NCBI RefSeq assembly: GCF_001027925.1
Contig: NZ_LECT01000007.1
Location: 62,001 to 126,000, forward strand
Reading direction: 5' to 3'
Source: Rhodopirellula islandica
GTDB lineage: Bacteria > Planctomycetota > Planctomycetia > Pirellulales > Pirellulaceae
DNA length: 64,000 nt
Below, piece after piece: positions 43,037-52,613 of this stretch. Each line of letters begins with the position of its first letter. The first letter of the stretch is position 1. The position numbers and the translations under genes are program-made. The notes beneath the pieces are model-generated. The model saw nothing but the letters and a program-made list of their open reading frames with translations, did no database searches and was not told where the DNA came from.

Positions 43037-44623
43037 GACAGGGCGGCGAGGGCTCGGTCCGTCGATCACGGCGGGTTCGTCGAGTCCTAATTCCAATCGC
43101 TCGGACAAAGGGACGAGTGCCCGGAAAGTTTCCAGCGCTGCGGATTGATCGTTCTTCAGTTCTTCGACCAGATTGCGAAGATTGGTTTTGGTTTGGCTGG
43201 CTTCGCGTCGCGCACCGATTTCCATTTGAATTTGATATCGCATGACCAATGCCAGGGCACGGTACAGTCGTGACGTGTTGCCCGATTGCTCGACGCTGGC
43301 AAGTGCTTCTGAAGCTTCTCGCCAACGGTTCTCATCCATCAGCAAACGGGTCAGCTGAAGCGCCGCTTTGAGATGATAGATTTCTTCTTTGGAATCGATG
43401 TCATCCTTCGGGAAGTACTCTGCCACCGCCTTCCAAGCGGGCACGCTATTGAGCGAGATCGCTTGCCAGTACTGGTCTTGGATGGTGGACGCACGGGCGA
43501 CCAAGGGGGCCCCAATCGATTGAGAGACCGAGGGAGCTTTGGTGAGATTGGAGATTCCCCAGCCCGCCAGCGCGGCGAGGAGTGCCAAGCCGATCACGCC
43601 GACCCAGCGCATGAAATCGTATCGTCGGTCATCGGCAATTGCGTCGGTGACACGTTGCAACTGAATGGTGGCGGAGGTGGATCCGAGGTAGTTGACCGCT
43701 GCGGAGGAACGCCCCGATTCCAGGGTTGTGGAGGACCCGGAGCCGTTGCTCGCTGGGATCGCCTTGAGACTGGATTCTGATGGTGCCACGTTGGCCCGAA
43801 TGACGTCCAACAATTCCATCGCGGAAGCAAAGCGTTCGTCGGGCGTTTTGCGAAGCAAACGCATGATCGTCGCGACCAACCACGGCGGGAGGTCGGCGGA
43901 TCCACGAGTGTGATCAAGCGGTTGCGGCATCTCGTGGAGGTGCTTGACCGCGAGCGCCAGCGGTTCTTCTGCGTCAAATGGTGGTTGGCCGGCCAACAGG
44001 TGGTAAAGCGTCACGCCGAGCGAATACAGATCGCTTCTTCCGTCGACTTTGTGCCCTTGGATTTGTTCGGGGCTCATGTAGCGAGGTGTCCCGAGCGTCA
44101 ATCCAGCCCGGGTCAGATCCACCGCGCTGGCATCTGTGTTGGACAGCACGCGAGCCAAACCGAAGTCCGTGACTTTGATCGCACCCTCGCCCGATCGCAT
44201 GATGTTTTCGGGTTTGATATCGCGATGGGTGACTCCTGCCGAGTGAGCCACCACCAAGGCTTCTGTCACGCAGCGGAGGATCTCAATCCCTTCTTTCGCT
44301 GTGAATTGACCGGATTGTTGCAGGCACTGTTTCAGGTTGGAGCCATCGATCAATTCTTGAGCGATGAAGTGCGTGCCTTGGTGATCGCCGATCTCATAGA
44401 CCTGCACAATGCTGGGGTGATTCAAACAAGCGGCGGCTTGTGCCTCGCGTTCAAAGCGTCTCAGATCTTCTTGGCTGGTTTGTGGTGTGCGACGCAGCAC
44501 TTTCAAGGCCGCATCACGCCGCAATTTCAAATGTTTGGCTGCATACACATCGGCCATGCCTCCGCTGCCCAAGCGGCGCAAGACCTGGTAGTCACCCACG
44601 CGACAGCCAACTAAATCGCTCAC
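43034..44623 (-). CDS. Transmembrane serine/threonine protein kinase (Pkn type)
   Basis: The 529-residue protein has an N-terminal Hanks-type kinase domain with all main motifs. These are the glycine loop GSGGMADVY, the ATP-binding Lys41 (AALKVLRR), catalytic HRDIKPENIM (about 134), the DFG motif VTDFGLARV, and an activation segment ending GTPRYMSPEQIQG. A Ser/Gly-rich linker and one transmembrane helix (GVIGLALLAALAGWGI, about 342-357) follow. A helical extracytoplasmic region of about 150 residues completes it. The GTG start at 44623 overlaps the larE stop (GTGA). The last codon lies in the inverted repeat at 43020-43036. Confidence 0.9.
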   Translation of the reverse strand: MSDLVGCRVGDYQVLRRLGSGGMADVYAAKHLKLRRDAALKVLRRTPQTSQEDLRRFEREAQAAACLNHPSIVQVYEIGDHQGTHFIAQELIDGSNLKQCLQQSGQFTAKEGIEILRCVTEALVVAHSAGVTHRDIKPENIMRSGEGAIKVTDFGLARVLSNTDASAVDLTRAGLTLGTPRYMSPEQIQGHKVDGRSDLYSLGVTLYHLLAGQPPFDAEEPLALAVKHLHEMPQPLDHTRGSADLPPWLVATIMRLLRKTPDERFASAMELLDVIRANVAPSESSLKAIPASNGSGSSTTLESGRSSAAVNYLGSTSATIQLQRVTDAIADDRRYDFMRWVGVIGLALLAALAGWGISNLTKAPSVSQSIGAPLVARASTIQDQYWQAISLNSVPAWKAVAEYFPKDDIDSKEEIYHLKAALQLTRLLMDENRWREASEALASVEQSGNTSRLYRALALVMRYQIQMEIGARREASQTKTNLRNLVEELKNDQSAALETFRALVPLSERLELGLDEPAVIDGPSPRRPV

Positions 44624-45540
44624 GAACGTGCCTTTGTGCTGTTTGAGAATGACTCGTCACTCACGGTGGAGTGAGGCGAGGGGGAATCGGACTGGCGAAG
44701 AATTTGAGCAGGGGAAAGTTGCACCAATTCTGGTGTGGACAACCCACGGTTCTGGCTCCCGCTGGACAGGCCACCCAGTTCCATGGTGACATATCGAAAC
44801 CCCATTGTAATGAAAGATTCAACCAGCTCGTCGGTTTGCGTCCAGAGCAGTACCTGAGGCAACTCTTGGCGGGGGACTTCAATCCGCGCCAACTCGTCAG
44901 CGTGCAATCGCACCCGACAGTCTGAAACACCGCGTTTGCGGAGCCAGGCTTCGGCGGTTTCGATGCGTTTCAATCTTTCAGGCGTGACTTCCACCTGATA
45001 GGCAATCCGGCTGGCCAGGCAAGGCGAGGCGGGGAGAGCCGCGTTTTCGAGCCCAAAATGAGCGGCCAGTTGGCGGACCGCTGCCTTGCCGAGCTTTCGA
45101 TCGGCAAGCGGGGTTCGGACACGTGCCTGGGTTCCCGCGACGATCCCTGGCCGGTGGTCTCCAAGGTCATCGGCATTGGTGCCGGACACGATGGTTGCGC
45201 CGCGTTGTTCCGCAATGGGGGTCAGGAATTCATACAGGGTTTGTTTGCAATAGAAGCAACGATCCGAGTGGTTGCGTCGGTAGTCCGCGCGATCCGATTC
45301 ATCGGTGGAAACAAATTGGTGCGGGATTCCAATCTGCTCCGCAATGCGGCGTGCCCAGTCGAGTTGCCACTCCGCCACGGCTGGGGATTCAGCGGTGACG
45401 GCGAGGACTTCGCAATCCGATTGATAGGCAGCCGCGGCCACGACGCTGCTGTCAACTCCGCCGGAAAATGCCACCACCAAATCGCCGATCTCGTTCAGAT
45501 GCGCGACGAGTTGGTCGGCCAATCGTTGGACATCGCTCAT
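44620..45540 (-). CDS. larE: ATP-dependent sacrificial sulfur transferase LarE
   Basis: The LarE family protein has about 306 residues from the ATG at 45540, chosen because it overlaps the preceding stop (ATGA). It has the PP-loop SGGVDSSV for ATP, the DRCFYCKQTLYEF segment, and the Cys in ASPCLASRI that corresponds to the sulfur-donating Cys176 of lactobacillar LarE. In the known pathway LarE adds sulfur to a pyridinium bis-mononucleotide for the nickel-pincer cofactor of lactate racemase. No larA, larB or larC is in the window. Some LarE relatives use an iron-sulfur cluster with extra Cys residues; whether this one does is not clear. Confidence 0.9.
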   Translation of the reverse strand: MSDVQRLADQLVAHLNEIGDLVVAFSGGVDSSVVAAAAYQSDCEVLAVTAESPAVAEWQLDWARRIAEQIGIPHQFVSTDESDRADYRRNHSDRCFYCKQTLYEFLTPIAEQRGATIVSGTNADDLGDHRPGIVAGTQARVRTPLADRKLGKAAVRQLAAHFGLENAALPASPCLASRIAYQVEVTPERLKRIETAEAWLRKRGVSDCRVRLHADELARIEVPRQELPQVLLWTQTDELVESFITMGFRYVTMELGGLSSGSQNRGLSTPELVQLSPAQILRQSDSPSPHSTVSDESFSNSTKARS

Positions 45541-46595
45541 CGACGAGGACTCGTCATTTGCATCTCGCAAATCGCCAAGGCATCGGTCGCGAGTTGCGCG
45601 TCGAGCACCGGATGCATGGGGCCGCCGGCAACCACCTGGGCAACCGCATCCATCTCACTGACGAAACCATCGATTGGATCTTGTTCACCCAGATCAGGCC
45701 GTTCCAAACGCCCGTCGTTGTGCATCACCGTCAAGGCAATCGTGTCGGTGGAATCATCGTTGTACGCTGCGAACTCGAATCGGACGGTGGCCTGTTCGAA
45801 TGACACCTCGTAGCCGTGCGTGAATCCGCGGGCTGGCGAATCAATGACGCCACCGGCCAGGCTCACAACGGGGACCAATTCATCGGGACCAGCTGGTGAT
45901 CCGTAGTCCAGGACGGTTTCATATCGCTTGGGAACACCTTGTTGTTTGTGGCTGACGCAGTGGGCTGCGGTGGGCATGCCAAACAACACGCGAGCCAAGT
46001 GGGCATCGTGAACTTGCAGGTCAATCAGTGGACCGCCGACACGCTCGGGATCGTAGAAGTCAGGGATCCAATCCGGCGGACTGATGGTTCGCGAGAATCG
46101 ACCGGTGATGGGGCGACCAAAACGGCCGTCTGACTGAGCTTCGACCAGGAAACGATAGGCCGGCATGAATGGCAAGATGTGTGCGACCATCAGTTGGCCC
46201 GGGGCCGCTGTCTCCAGCAACGAGCGGGCGGCGTCAGCACTCAGTGCCAGCGGCTTTTCGCACAGGACCTTCTTGCCTGACGCCAGGATTTGTTGGATCG
46301 CGTCGACGTGCAAATGAGGTGGCAAGCACACATCGATCAGGTCGATGGAATCGTCCGACAACAGCCCGTCCAGGTTTTCGCTGACGTTCATCCCTGAAAC
46401 ATCGATTTGTTCGCCTGGGGGACCGAAGTTGCCCTGGATACCTCGCCAATCGCCGCTGCGCTTCTTGGCATCTCGGCTGGCGAAACCGACTAATTCAGCG
46501 GTTTGGCTTCGTTGGTAGGCGAGCGTGTGAATCCAGCCCATGAATCCGACGCCCAAAATGGCGGCTCGCATGGGTTTGTTAGCGTTAGAAGACAT
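45537..46595 (-). CDS. Gfo/Idh/MocA family oxidoreductase
   Basis: The 352-residue enzyme has a Rossmann N-terminus (MRAAILGVGFMGWIHTLAYQ), the EKP motif (KKVLCEKPLALS, about residue 125), and a C-terminal domain with GGPLIDLQVHDAHLARVLFG. An AGGA Shine-Dalgarno precedes the ATG at 46595. It is the first gene of a minus-strand operon: its stop overlaps the larE start and larE overlaps the kinase start. The substrate is unknown. It is only distantly similar to the paralogue at 9569-10555. Confidence 0.88.
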   Translation of the reverse strand: MSSNANKPMRAAILGVGFMGWIHTLAYQRSQTAELVGFASRDAKKRSGDWRGIQGNFGPPGEQIDVSGMNVSENLDGLLSDDSIDLIDVCLPPHLHVDAIQQILASGKKVLCEKPLALSADAARSLLETAAPGQLMVAHILPFMPAYRFLVEAQSDGRFGRPITGRFSRTISPPDWIPDFYDPERVGGPLIDLQVHDAHLARVLFGMPTAAHCVSHKQQGVPKRYETVLDYGSPAGPDELVPVVSLAGGVIDSPARGFTHGYEVSFEQATVRFEFAAYNDDSTDTIALTVMHNDGRLERPDLGEQDPIDGFVSEMDAVAQVVAGGPMHPVLDAQLATDALAICEMQMTSPRR

Positions 46596-46810
46596 TCACT
46601 GTCCTGGCAAAAGGAAGGATGATGGCACGCGATTGGATTGCCTTCGGTTACAAGTGGATGGCGATCCTCTCGCTCGCACCGCCGGTGATCAAAGGTCACG
46701 GTGGCAGTGTTTCAAGTTGGACAAAGTTGTCGAGTTGCACAAGGCAGCCGTCGCGCTGACGGAACGACTGGAGCCCATGATGACAGAAGGCTCGTGTCCT
46801 TGCGTTGCAA

Positions 46811-47551
46811 TCACGAGCTGCGAAGTTGAGCCGCCTGCAGTTGAGTCAAATCGGCGATGCCCATTTTGCCCAACCGCAACAGTTCGGCCAGCTGAGCGTC
46901 ATCAAATGTCGCTTCTTCGCCGGTGCCCTGCAACTCAATGAAACGCCCTGACCCGGTCATGATCACATTCATGTCCACATCAGCAGCGGAGTCCAGTTTG
47001 TAATCCAGGTCCAGGACAACGTCCTCGCCGATCACACCCACGCTGATTGCCGCGACGGAATCGCGAAGGACGGCCGCAGGGTCCACGGCAGGGTCCAGTT
47101 CTGGATTGGATGCCAACTGAGACACCGCCAGCGACAACGCGATGTAACCGCCGGTGATCGACGCGGTGCGAGTGCCGCCATCGGCTTGCAAAACATCGCA
47201 GTCAACCGTGATGGATCGTTCGCCCAAAGCATGAAGATCGACGATGGCTCGCAAGCTGCGGCCGATCAGACGCTGGATTTCGGTGGTGCGGCCATCCACT
47301 TTGCCGCTGCGATCGCGACGTTTTCGCGGGCTCGTGCTACCGGGCAGCATGTTGTATTCCGCTGTGACCCACCCTTTTCCTCGGCCTTCCATCCACGGTG
47401 GAACGTTTGTTTCGACCGAAGCGGTGCACAGCACGATCGTTTTGCCGCTTTTGTAGAGGACGCTGGCGGGGTTGGATTCCAAGTAACCGCATTCGATTTC
47501 GACGGGGCGGATTTGATCATGAGGGCGTGCAAGATCGGCAGCAGAGTTCAT
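46811..47551 (-). CDS. rph: Ribonuclease PH
   Basis: The 246-residue phosphorolytic 3'-5' exoribonuclease trims tRNA 3' ends and takes part in RNA decay. Family landmarks are PVEIECGYLESNPASVLYKS, GKGWVTAEYNMLPGST, the RDR-containing basic stretch RKRRDRSGKVDGRTTEIQRL, GRSLRAIVDL, and the phosphate-binding CDVLQADGGTRTASITGG. The length matches the family and it should assemble as a hexameric ring. It is a single gene with no obvious operon partner. Confidence 0.95.
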   Translation of the reverse strand: MNSAADLARPHDQIRPVEIECGYLESNPASVLYKSGKTIVLCTASVETNVPPWMEGRGKGWVTAEYNMLPGSTSPRKRRDRSGKVDGRTTEIQRLIGRSLRAIVDLHALGERSITVDCDVLQADGGTRTASITGGYIALSLAVSQLASNPELDPAVDPAAVLRDSVAAISVGVIGEDVVLDLDYKLDSAADVDMNVIMTGSGRFIELQGTGEEATFDDAQLAELLRLGKMGIADLTQLQAAQLRSS

Positions 47552-47889
47552 GCGAAGGGTGACGGCGCGAGCAAACGGGTGGGGAAACGGGGAAGCCTAT
47601 CGGACTTTCGATCAAAAATGGATGGGCGACTCTAAAAAGTAGCGCTGGAAAGATAACGCTGGCACACCCAATGCCTCTTCACTGCACCTGGCGGAAGACA
47701 GATCAAACAGGGGGGTTTTTAGGGAAGGGGCACGAATGCAGGCGGTGTCGATCATTCAAAACGCATTTTGAAGGGGAGAATGATGAAGATGGGGTGAAAT
47801 TAGCATTTGTATTGAATGTATTTGATTGCTAACGTTAATCCTGCCGAAAGTTGGTTAAGTCCCCGTTGTCTGTTGATGGAGGTTCCTGC
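47552..47889. other. Intergenic region between divergent genes
   Basis: About 338 bases separate rph and the C39-like gene. The part at 47790-47840 is markedly AT-rich and has TTAGCA and TGCTAA half-sites about 30 bases apart, a possible promoter or operator. GGAGG at 47879-47883 is the Shine-Dalgarno for the C39-like gene. No RNA gene is seen. Confidence 0.4.
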
Positions 47890-48774
47890 ATGGACCTTGA
47901 ATTCGCTCGCCCCGATCTCGAACTGGCCTTGGCTGTGGTCGTGGTGACGCTGCTGACCTTGGGGGCTTACCGCTTGGGATGCCGCTCTCGAACGTCCTCG
48001 GATCGCTGGGTGTTTGTGGGGCTGATCGGAATTTCGTTTCTATTTGCTTGGAGTTTCTTCGGCCGTCTGATTTGGGCCGAGGCCATCACGTCATCGGCGG
48101 CCCTGTACTGGTCCAACGTGACGCCCGTTGTGTTGGCTTTTTCGGCCGGGATGGCGGGACATGCCGTCGATTTGCGTCGTCGATTTCGGCCGGCGGTCGC
48201 GGGAATTCTGATGACTTTGGCGGTTTCCTTTGTGATTACGCCGATCGCTCGCCCGGTGCTGTTCCCGTTGGACTGGGATCAACCTCGTGAGCCGCAATGG
48301 ATGGCGCAGTGGCAAGATGGGGTTTACATGCAGTCCAACTCAGCCAGCTGCGCGCCCGCCGCTGCTGTCACCTTGTTGGGCACATCGGGGATCTCGGCCA
48401 GTGAACGAGACCTCGCTTCAGCTTGTTTGAGCAGTTCGCTGGGGACCGCCCCGTTGGGGCTTTATCGAGGGTTGTCGACGGTGGCTCACGAGCACAATCT
48501 CAAGGCCAAGGTTGCATCGCGAGATCCCAGCAAGTGGCATCAGCGGGGCCAGTTGCCCAACGTGGCATTGGTTCGGTTTGGATTGAGTGGTGACGATCTG
48601 CAGGACACAGGCTTCGTCGGCAACGTCACCGTCGGGCATGTCGTGACGGTGCTGGGTCAAACCGACAGCGGACGCTGGCTGATCGGCGATCCCGCGGTGG
48701 GCAAGGTTTCTTGGAGCGATGAAGACCTTCGGAAACGATTCACTGGCGAAGCGATCTACTTGTCCCGACCGTAG
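47890..48774 (+). CDS. Membrane-bound C39-like cysteine peptidase
   Basis: About 294 residues are encoded from the ATG at 47890, with GGAGG 6-7 bases upstream. Four membrane helices fill the first 140 residues. A C39-type papain-fold domain follows, with the catalytic Cys in QSNSASCAPAAAVTLLG, the His in TVGHVVTVLGQ and an Asp in LIGDPAVGKVSW, which completes the expected triad. C39 domains usually cleave double-glycine leader peptides within bacteriocin ABC exporters; here no ABC domain or peptide gene is present. It may process a planctomycete surface peptide (inference). Confidence 0.83.
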   Translation: MDLEFARPDLELALAVVVVTLLTLGAYRLGCRSRTSSDRWVFVGLIGISFLFAWSFFGRLIWAEAITSSAALYWSNVTPVVLAFSAGMAGHAVDLRRRFRPAVAGILMTLAVSFVITPIARPVLFPLDWDQPREPQWMAQWQDGVYMQSNSASCAPAAAVTLLGTSGISASERDLASACLSSSLGTAPLGLYRGLSTVAHEHNLKAKVASRDPSKWHQRGQLPNVALVRFGLSGDDLQDTGFVGNVTVGHVVTVLGQTDSGRWLIGDPAVGKVSWSDEDLRKRFTGEAIYLSRP

Positions 48775-48948
48775 CCGCGCAACTGATGAGTGGTTGGTTT
48801 CACCGGCGGTGGTTGTTTCAACAGCAAGTGCCGCGTCACAGCTTCGTCGTCTGGTTGGCCGTCTTGGCCGCTAGCCACGGTTTCATCGCAATCAGCCGGG
48901 GCGATCGCCGAATGGCCAAACTCATCACCCCTCATTCCAAGCTGTGAC

Positions 48949-49800
48949 TCAGCACTCGTCGGGAGGCGTGACAATCGGATCTGCCAAACGCGAATACATT
49001 TCCGGACGACGATCGGCAAAGCGATCGATGACATGTTTTCCGGGCGTTCGCTCGATCCGTTTGTTGCGGGCTTGTTCCAGGTCGACATCGACAATCAGTT
49101 CGGTTTCCTCGGCGCCCTTGGCACGAGCCAATTCGACGCCATCGGGCCCACAGATGGAACTCATGCCGCAGTATTCAAATCCTCGCTCGGTTCCAATGCG
49201 GTTGGCGGCGACGAAGAACAGGTGATTTTCCATGCTGCGAGCAGGCGGAACGATCTCGGCCGTTCGAGACGCCGCCACGGGCCAGTTGGTGCCGAGTGCA
49301 ATGATGTCGGCACCAGCCAGTCCCAGCGCCCGCATCGGTTCGGGAAAGGAACTGTCGTAGCAGATCCCCAGCCCCACTTTGCAACCTGATTGCGTTGTCA
49401 AGATTTGGTCGCAGGCTTGGCCACGATCAACGAACCGGTCCACCCCCAGATGCGGCAGGTGGACTTTGTTGTAGCGACCGACCAGCCCAGATCCATCGAT
49501 CATCAGCGCCGAGTTGTGCAGTTCGTCGCGATCTTTCCGAAGCAACGTCCCGATTGTGATCGTTAATTGGTTGACTTGGCAGGCTTCGACAAGAGTCGTG
49601 ATAGCGGCGGAGTCGATCGTGGGAGCGGCGTCGAGCGCTTCTTCACGACTTTCGTAGCCGTAACCGGTCAGCGTGCACTCGGGGAAAACCGCGAGCTGGA
49701 CGCCTTGTTTGCCAAGGCGATTGATCTTTTGACAGACGTCGTCAACGTTTTGATCGACGGAAGCAAAATGGACACCGGTCTGGACGCAAGCAATCAACAT
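48949..49800 (-). CDS. Carbon-nitrogen hydrolase (nitrilase superfamily)
   Basis: The amidase has about 283 residues from the ATG at 49800 (MLIACVQTGVHF); in-frame starts run upstream to 49887. The catalytic triad is complete: Glu in VFPECTLTGYG, Lys in RYNKVHLPHLG and the nucleophile Cys in GLGICYDSSFPE. The family hydrolyses amides, carbamoyl compounds or nitriles; this member is not close enough to AguB, NitFhit or beta-ureidopropionase to name. It is divergent from sthA. A second family member is cut by the right edge of the window. Confidence 0.87.
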   Translation of the reverse strand: MLIACVQTGVHFASVDQNVDDVCQKINRLGKQGVQLAVFPECTLTGYGYESREEALDAAPTIDSAAITTLVEACQVNQLTITIGTLLRKDRDELHNSALMIDGSGLVGRYNKVHLPHLGVDRFVDRGQACDQILTTQSGCKVGLGICYDSSFPEPMRALGLAGADIIALGTNWPVAASRTAEIVPPARSMENHLFFVAANRIGTERGFEYCGMSSICGPDGVELARAKGAEETELIVDVDLEQARNKRIERTPGKHVIDRFADRRPEMYSRLADPIVTPPDEC

Positions 49801-49964
49801 CGTACAAACAAGACTTATTCGACGGGGTGACGGAATCTTTCGAGCCATGATTCGAACAGAATTCGACGGTCCGTGGTACCCAATCACGTCGAGACACGAA
49901 GCGTTCGGTGAGGCGGCCGACGCTCAATTGACTCGCAATTCATTGCATTTTCAGGGAACGAGGC

Positions 49965-51458
49965 ATGTCATCAGCGACCGAATCCTCCTCGGCAAACGGG
50001 GCGGCGTCGCCCCCCGAAACGCCGGACGTCAATCTGCCCGCCCAAGAGACGAAGCCGGCCGCCAAGCCAGCTCGCGACAAATTTGATTTCGATTTATTCG
50101 TGATTGGTACCGGCCCGGGGGGGGAAGGTGCCGCGATGCAAGCCTCCAAGGGTGGTTTGCGGGTTGGCGTCGCCGAGCGATACCGGCAAATCGGTGGTGG
50201 CTGCACTCACTGGGGCACGATCCCCAGCAAAGCGTTGCGGTACGCCGTGACGAGTACGATGAAGTCATTGAAGAATCCCGTGATGCGCGAAATGGGATTC
50301 GCCGCCAGCCCCAGCATGGAACAACTCAATCGTGGCACTCAAGCCATCATTGGCCGGCAAGTTTCGATGCGGCAATCGTTTTACGATCGCAATGCGGTTC
50401 CGATTTATCGTGGGCAAGCACGCTTTGTCGATGAGCACACGATCACCATCGACAATGGCGAGGTGATCACTGCCGGAGCGTTTGTGATCTCGACCGGATC
50501 ACGGCCTTACCGTCCCAAAGGGGTCGACTTTTCGCATCCCAGAATCTTCGACAGCGACACGATTTTGGAGATGAAGGACAAACCCGGTTCGATCACCGTT
50601 TATGGCGCTGGTGTGATCGGGACGGAATACGCCTCAATGTTTCGCAACTTGGGGATCAAGGTCAACTTGATCAACACGCGCGAAAAACTGCTCGAGTTCT
50701 TGGACGATGAGATCATTGATGCGTTGTCGTATCACTTGCGTGACCAGGGAGTGATCATTCGTCACAACGAGACGATGGAGAGCATCGAGGGGCTGGATGA
50801 CGGCGTGATTTTGCGTCTCAAAAGTGGCAAGGTTCTCAAGACCGACGTATTCCTGTGGGCCAATGGTCGGCAGGGGAACACGGATGATCTGGGGTTGAAC
50901 AGCCTTCCGATCGAGGCCAACAGCCGCGGCCAAATTGTGGTCGACGAGCATTTTCAAACTTGTTTGCCGCACGTCTATGCGGTGGGTGATGTGATCGGAA
51001 TTCCGTCGCTTGCCAGTGCGGCTTACACGCAGGGTCGGGCTGCGGGGATGCATATGTTGGGTCGGGCTGACGGCAACCTACGGCTCAATGACATTCCCAC
51101 GGGAATCTACACGAGTCCTGAAATCAGCTCGGTTGGTGCGACGGAACGTGAGTTGACCGATCAGTGTGTGCCTTATGAGGTCGGCCAGGCTCAGTTCCGT
51201 TCGCTGGCCCGTGCTCAGATCACGGGTGAAACCACCGGGATGCTGAAATTGTTGTTCCATCGGGAGACCAAAGAGATCCTGGGGGTCCATTGCTTTGGCG
51301 CCAACGCATCGGAGATCGTGCACATTGGTCAAGCGATCATGAATCAACCCGGGCGTCAGAACACGATCGATTACTTCATTGAGACCACATTCAATTACCC
51401 GACCATGGCGGAGGCCTATCGGGTCGCGGCTCTCAACGGGATCAACCGGCTTTTTTGA
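49965..51458 (+). CDS. sthA: Soluble pyridine nucleotide transhydrogenase SthA
   Basis: The 497-residue flavoprotein closely follows E. coli Sth[19 protein letters not shown] for [19 protein letters not shown], the NAD-binding [38 protein letters not shown], and a C-terminus ending [17 protein letters not shown]. As in SthA, the position after the first redox Cys is THWG, without the second Cys of dihydrolipoamide dehydrogenases. So it transfers hydride between NADPH and NAD rather than reducing disulphides. An Ala/Pro-rich N-terminal extension of about 38 residues is unusual. A DUF202 gene follows 2 bases after its stop. Confidence 0.93.
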   Translation: MSSATESSSANGAASPPETPDVNLPAQETKPAAKPARDKFDFDLFVIGTGPGGEGAAMQASKGGLRVGVAERYRQIGGGCTHWGTIPSKALRYAVTSTMKSLKNPVMREMGFAASPSMEQLNRGTQAIIGRQVSMRQSFYDRNAVPIYRGQARFVDEHTITIDNGEVITAGAFVISTGSRPYRPKGVDFSHPRIFDSDTILEMKDKPGSITVYGAGVIGTEYASMFRNLGIKVNLINTREKLLEFLDDEIIDALSYHLRDQGVIIRHNETMESIEGLDDGVILRLKSGKVLKTDVFLWANGRQGNTDDLGLNSLPIEANSRGQIVVDEHFQTCLPHVYAVGDVIGIPSLASAAYTQGRAAGMHMLGRADGNLRLNDIPTGIYTSPEISSVGATERELTDQCVPYEVGQAQFRSLARAQITGETTGMLKLLFHRETKEILGVHCFGANASEIVHIGQAIMNQPGRQNTIDYFIETTFNYPTMAEAYRVAALNGINRLF

Positions 51459-51460
51459 GC

Positions 51461-51757
51461 ATGAGCGAATCTGAATCGGACCCCAATCCCGAACCGGTGG
51501 GCGATTCGCTCGCACGCAAACGCAATGACTTGGCGGTGATTCGCACGGATCTCGCCAATGAACGGACGTTGCTGGCTTACCTGCGAACATCGTTGATGAT
51601 GGTCGGAACGGGAGGAACGCTGATCAAGTTCTTCGGCGAATCGCGAGAGTTGTTGTTCGCCGGTTATGTTGCGATCGGAATCGGTGCGGTCGTGCTGTTG
51701 GCGGGGTGCATCCGATTCCTGCAAACGATGCGGCGGGTGCGATTGGACCACCAGTGA
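51461..51757 (+). CDS. DUF202 family small membrane protein
   Basis: The 98-residue protein starts at the ATG at 51461, two bases after the sthA stop, so it is very probably cotranscribed. It has the family motif LANERTLLAYLRTSLMMVG and two hydrophobic helices (the second GYVAIGIGAVVLLAGCIRF). Function of DUF202 (YidH-like) proteins is unknown. A short acidic N-terminal tail precedes the domain. Confidence 0.85.
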   Translation: MSESESDPNPEPVGDSLARKRNDLAVIRTDLANERTLLAYLRTSLMMVGTGGTLIKFFGESRELLFAGYVAIGIGAVVLLAGCIRFLQTMRRVRLDHQ

Positions 51758-51765
51758 GCCGACCC

Positions 51766-51816
51766 GTCTGAAACAACACCTCCGCTCGTTGCGGCGCAGC
51801 ACGAGTGGGGTCAGAC
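51766..51816. terminator. Imperfect hairpin between convergent genes
   Basis: GTCTG at 51766-51770 pairs with CAGAC at 51812-51816, and ACCTCCGCTCGT with ACGAGTGGGGT inside it, around a GC-rich loop. The hairpin lies between the 3' ends of the DUF202 gene and the zinc-ribbon protein. There is no T tract, so intrinsic termination is only possible, not shown. Confidence 0.4.
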
Positions 51817-52443
51817 GCCGGCGTACAGCAATGAGTCTTCGATGACGGCTTCGAATTCCGTGTCGGTTAGCTCCAACAGGTCTTTCATTCGGCCGAGTTG
51901 TCGAACCTTGGCGTCGGAGATGTTCTTTTCTCCGGAAGAGGCGGCCAAGAACATGGCTTGAATTGCCAGCAAACGTTGTTGCATGGTCCAACGTTTGGAA
52001 ACGGTCATGACGTAGTTCTGCGTTTCGATTCCCGAATGCATGGCGACGGAACACAGACGCCCTAATTCTTCTCGTTCGATTGGGTTGTTGAGGATCACGC
52101 GACTGATCCGCAGCAACGACTGTATTTCCGGCTCCGTGATCTCTTCGTCTTCGAGTGCCATCAACACGCAGGACCGGATCGCTTCATTGCGGAACTGATT
52201 CTCGCGGACCTTCTTGTGCGTGCGCTCATCGATATGCAGCACGCTCAGGTCCCAGGGCGATTTGCAGTGATCGCACTGGATGAACGGTTCGGGGGCACTG
52301 ATCGGAATGGTTGGAATGAAGTACAGCGTCAAAAACGTTCGTTTGGACCGCAGTCGGTATCCCTGGATGGATTCGCAGGTGGGACAGAAGAACTCGCCCC
52401 GTTCCAGGGTCCGAGTCAGTTGCATGGTGCTGATGAAAATCAT
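51811..52443 (-). CDS. Zinc-ribbon protein with TerB-like helical domain
   Basis: The 210-residue cytoplasmic protein has an N-terminal zinc ribbon: CPTC (FFCPTCESIQGYRLR) paired with CDHC (FIQCDHCKSPWDL). About 140 residues of helical sequence follow (IRSCVLMALEDEEITEPEIQ, then FLAASSGEKNISDAKVRQLG) that resemble a TerB/TerD-associated tellurite-type fold. The segment between the two CxxC pairs is hydrophobic (FLTLYFIPTIPISAPEPF), which is typical of this arrangement. Function is unknown. It is divergent from flgL, 170 bases away. Confidence 0.65.
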   Translation of the reverse strand: MIFISTMQLTRTLERGEFFCPTCESIQGYRLRSKRTFLTLYFIPTIPISAPEPFIQCDHCKSPWDLSVLHIDERTHKKVRENQFRNEAIRSCVLMALEDEEITEPEIQSLLRISRVILNNPIEREELGRLCSVAMHSGIETQNYVMTVSKRWTMQQRLLAIQAMFLAASSGEKNISDAKVRQLGRMKDLLELTDTEFEAVIEDSLLYAGV

Positions 52444-52613
52444 GTTCTTTCTCGCTGCGGAGTCCTGCTGGACCGTGCCTCGGCCACGCCGGAACCAATC
52501 CCCATGGGATTGATCTTCAGTCGTGAAGTCAATTGTGCCGATTACAACGATACCGAAAATGCTTGCACCGTGTTCTCGGACGGTGTTTTCGAACCATTTC
52601 GCATCGTTGAATC

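Noticed and set aside
44620-46595. Lactate racemase (lar) operon
   Set aside because: Only larE is present; its partners here are a Gfo/Idh dehydrogenase and a kinase, not larA, larB or larC.
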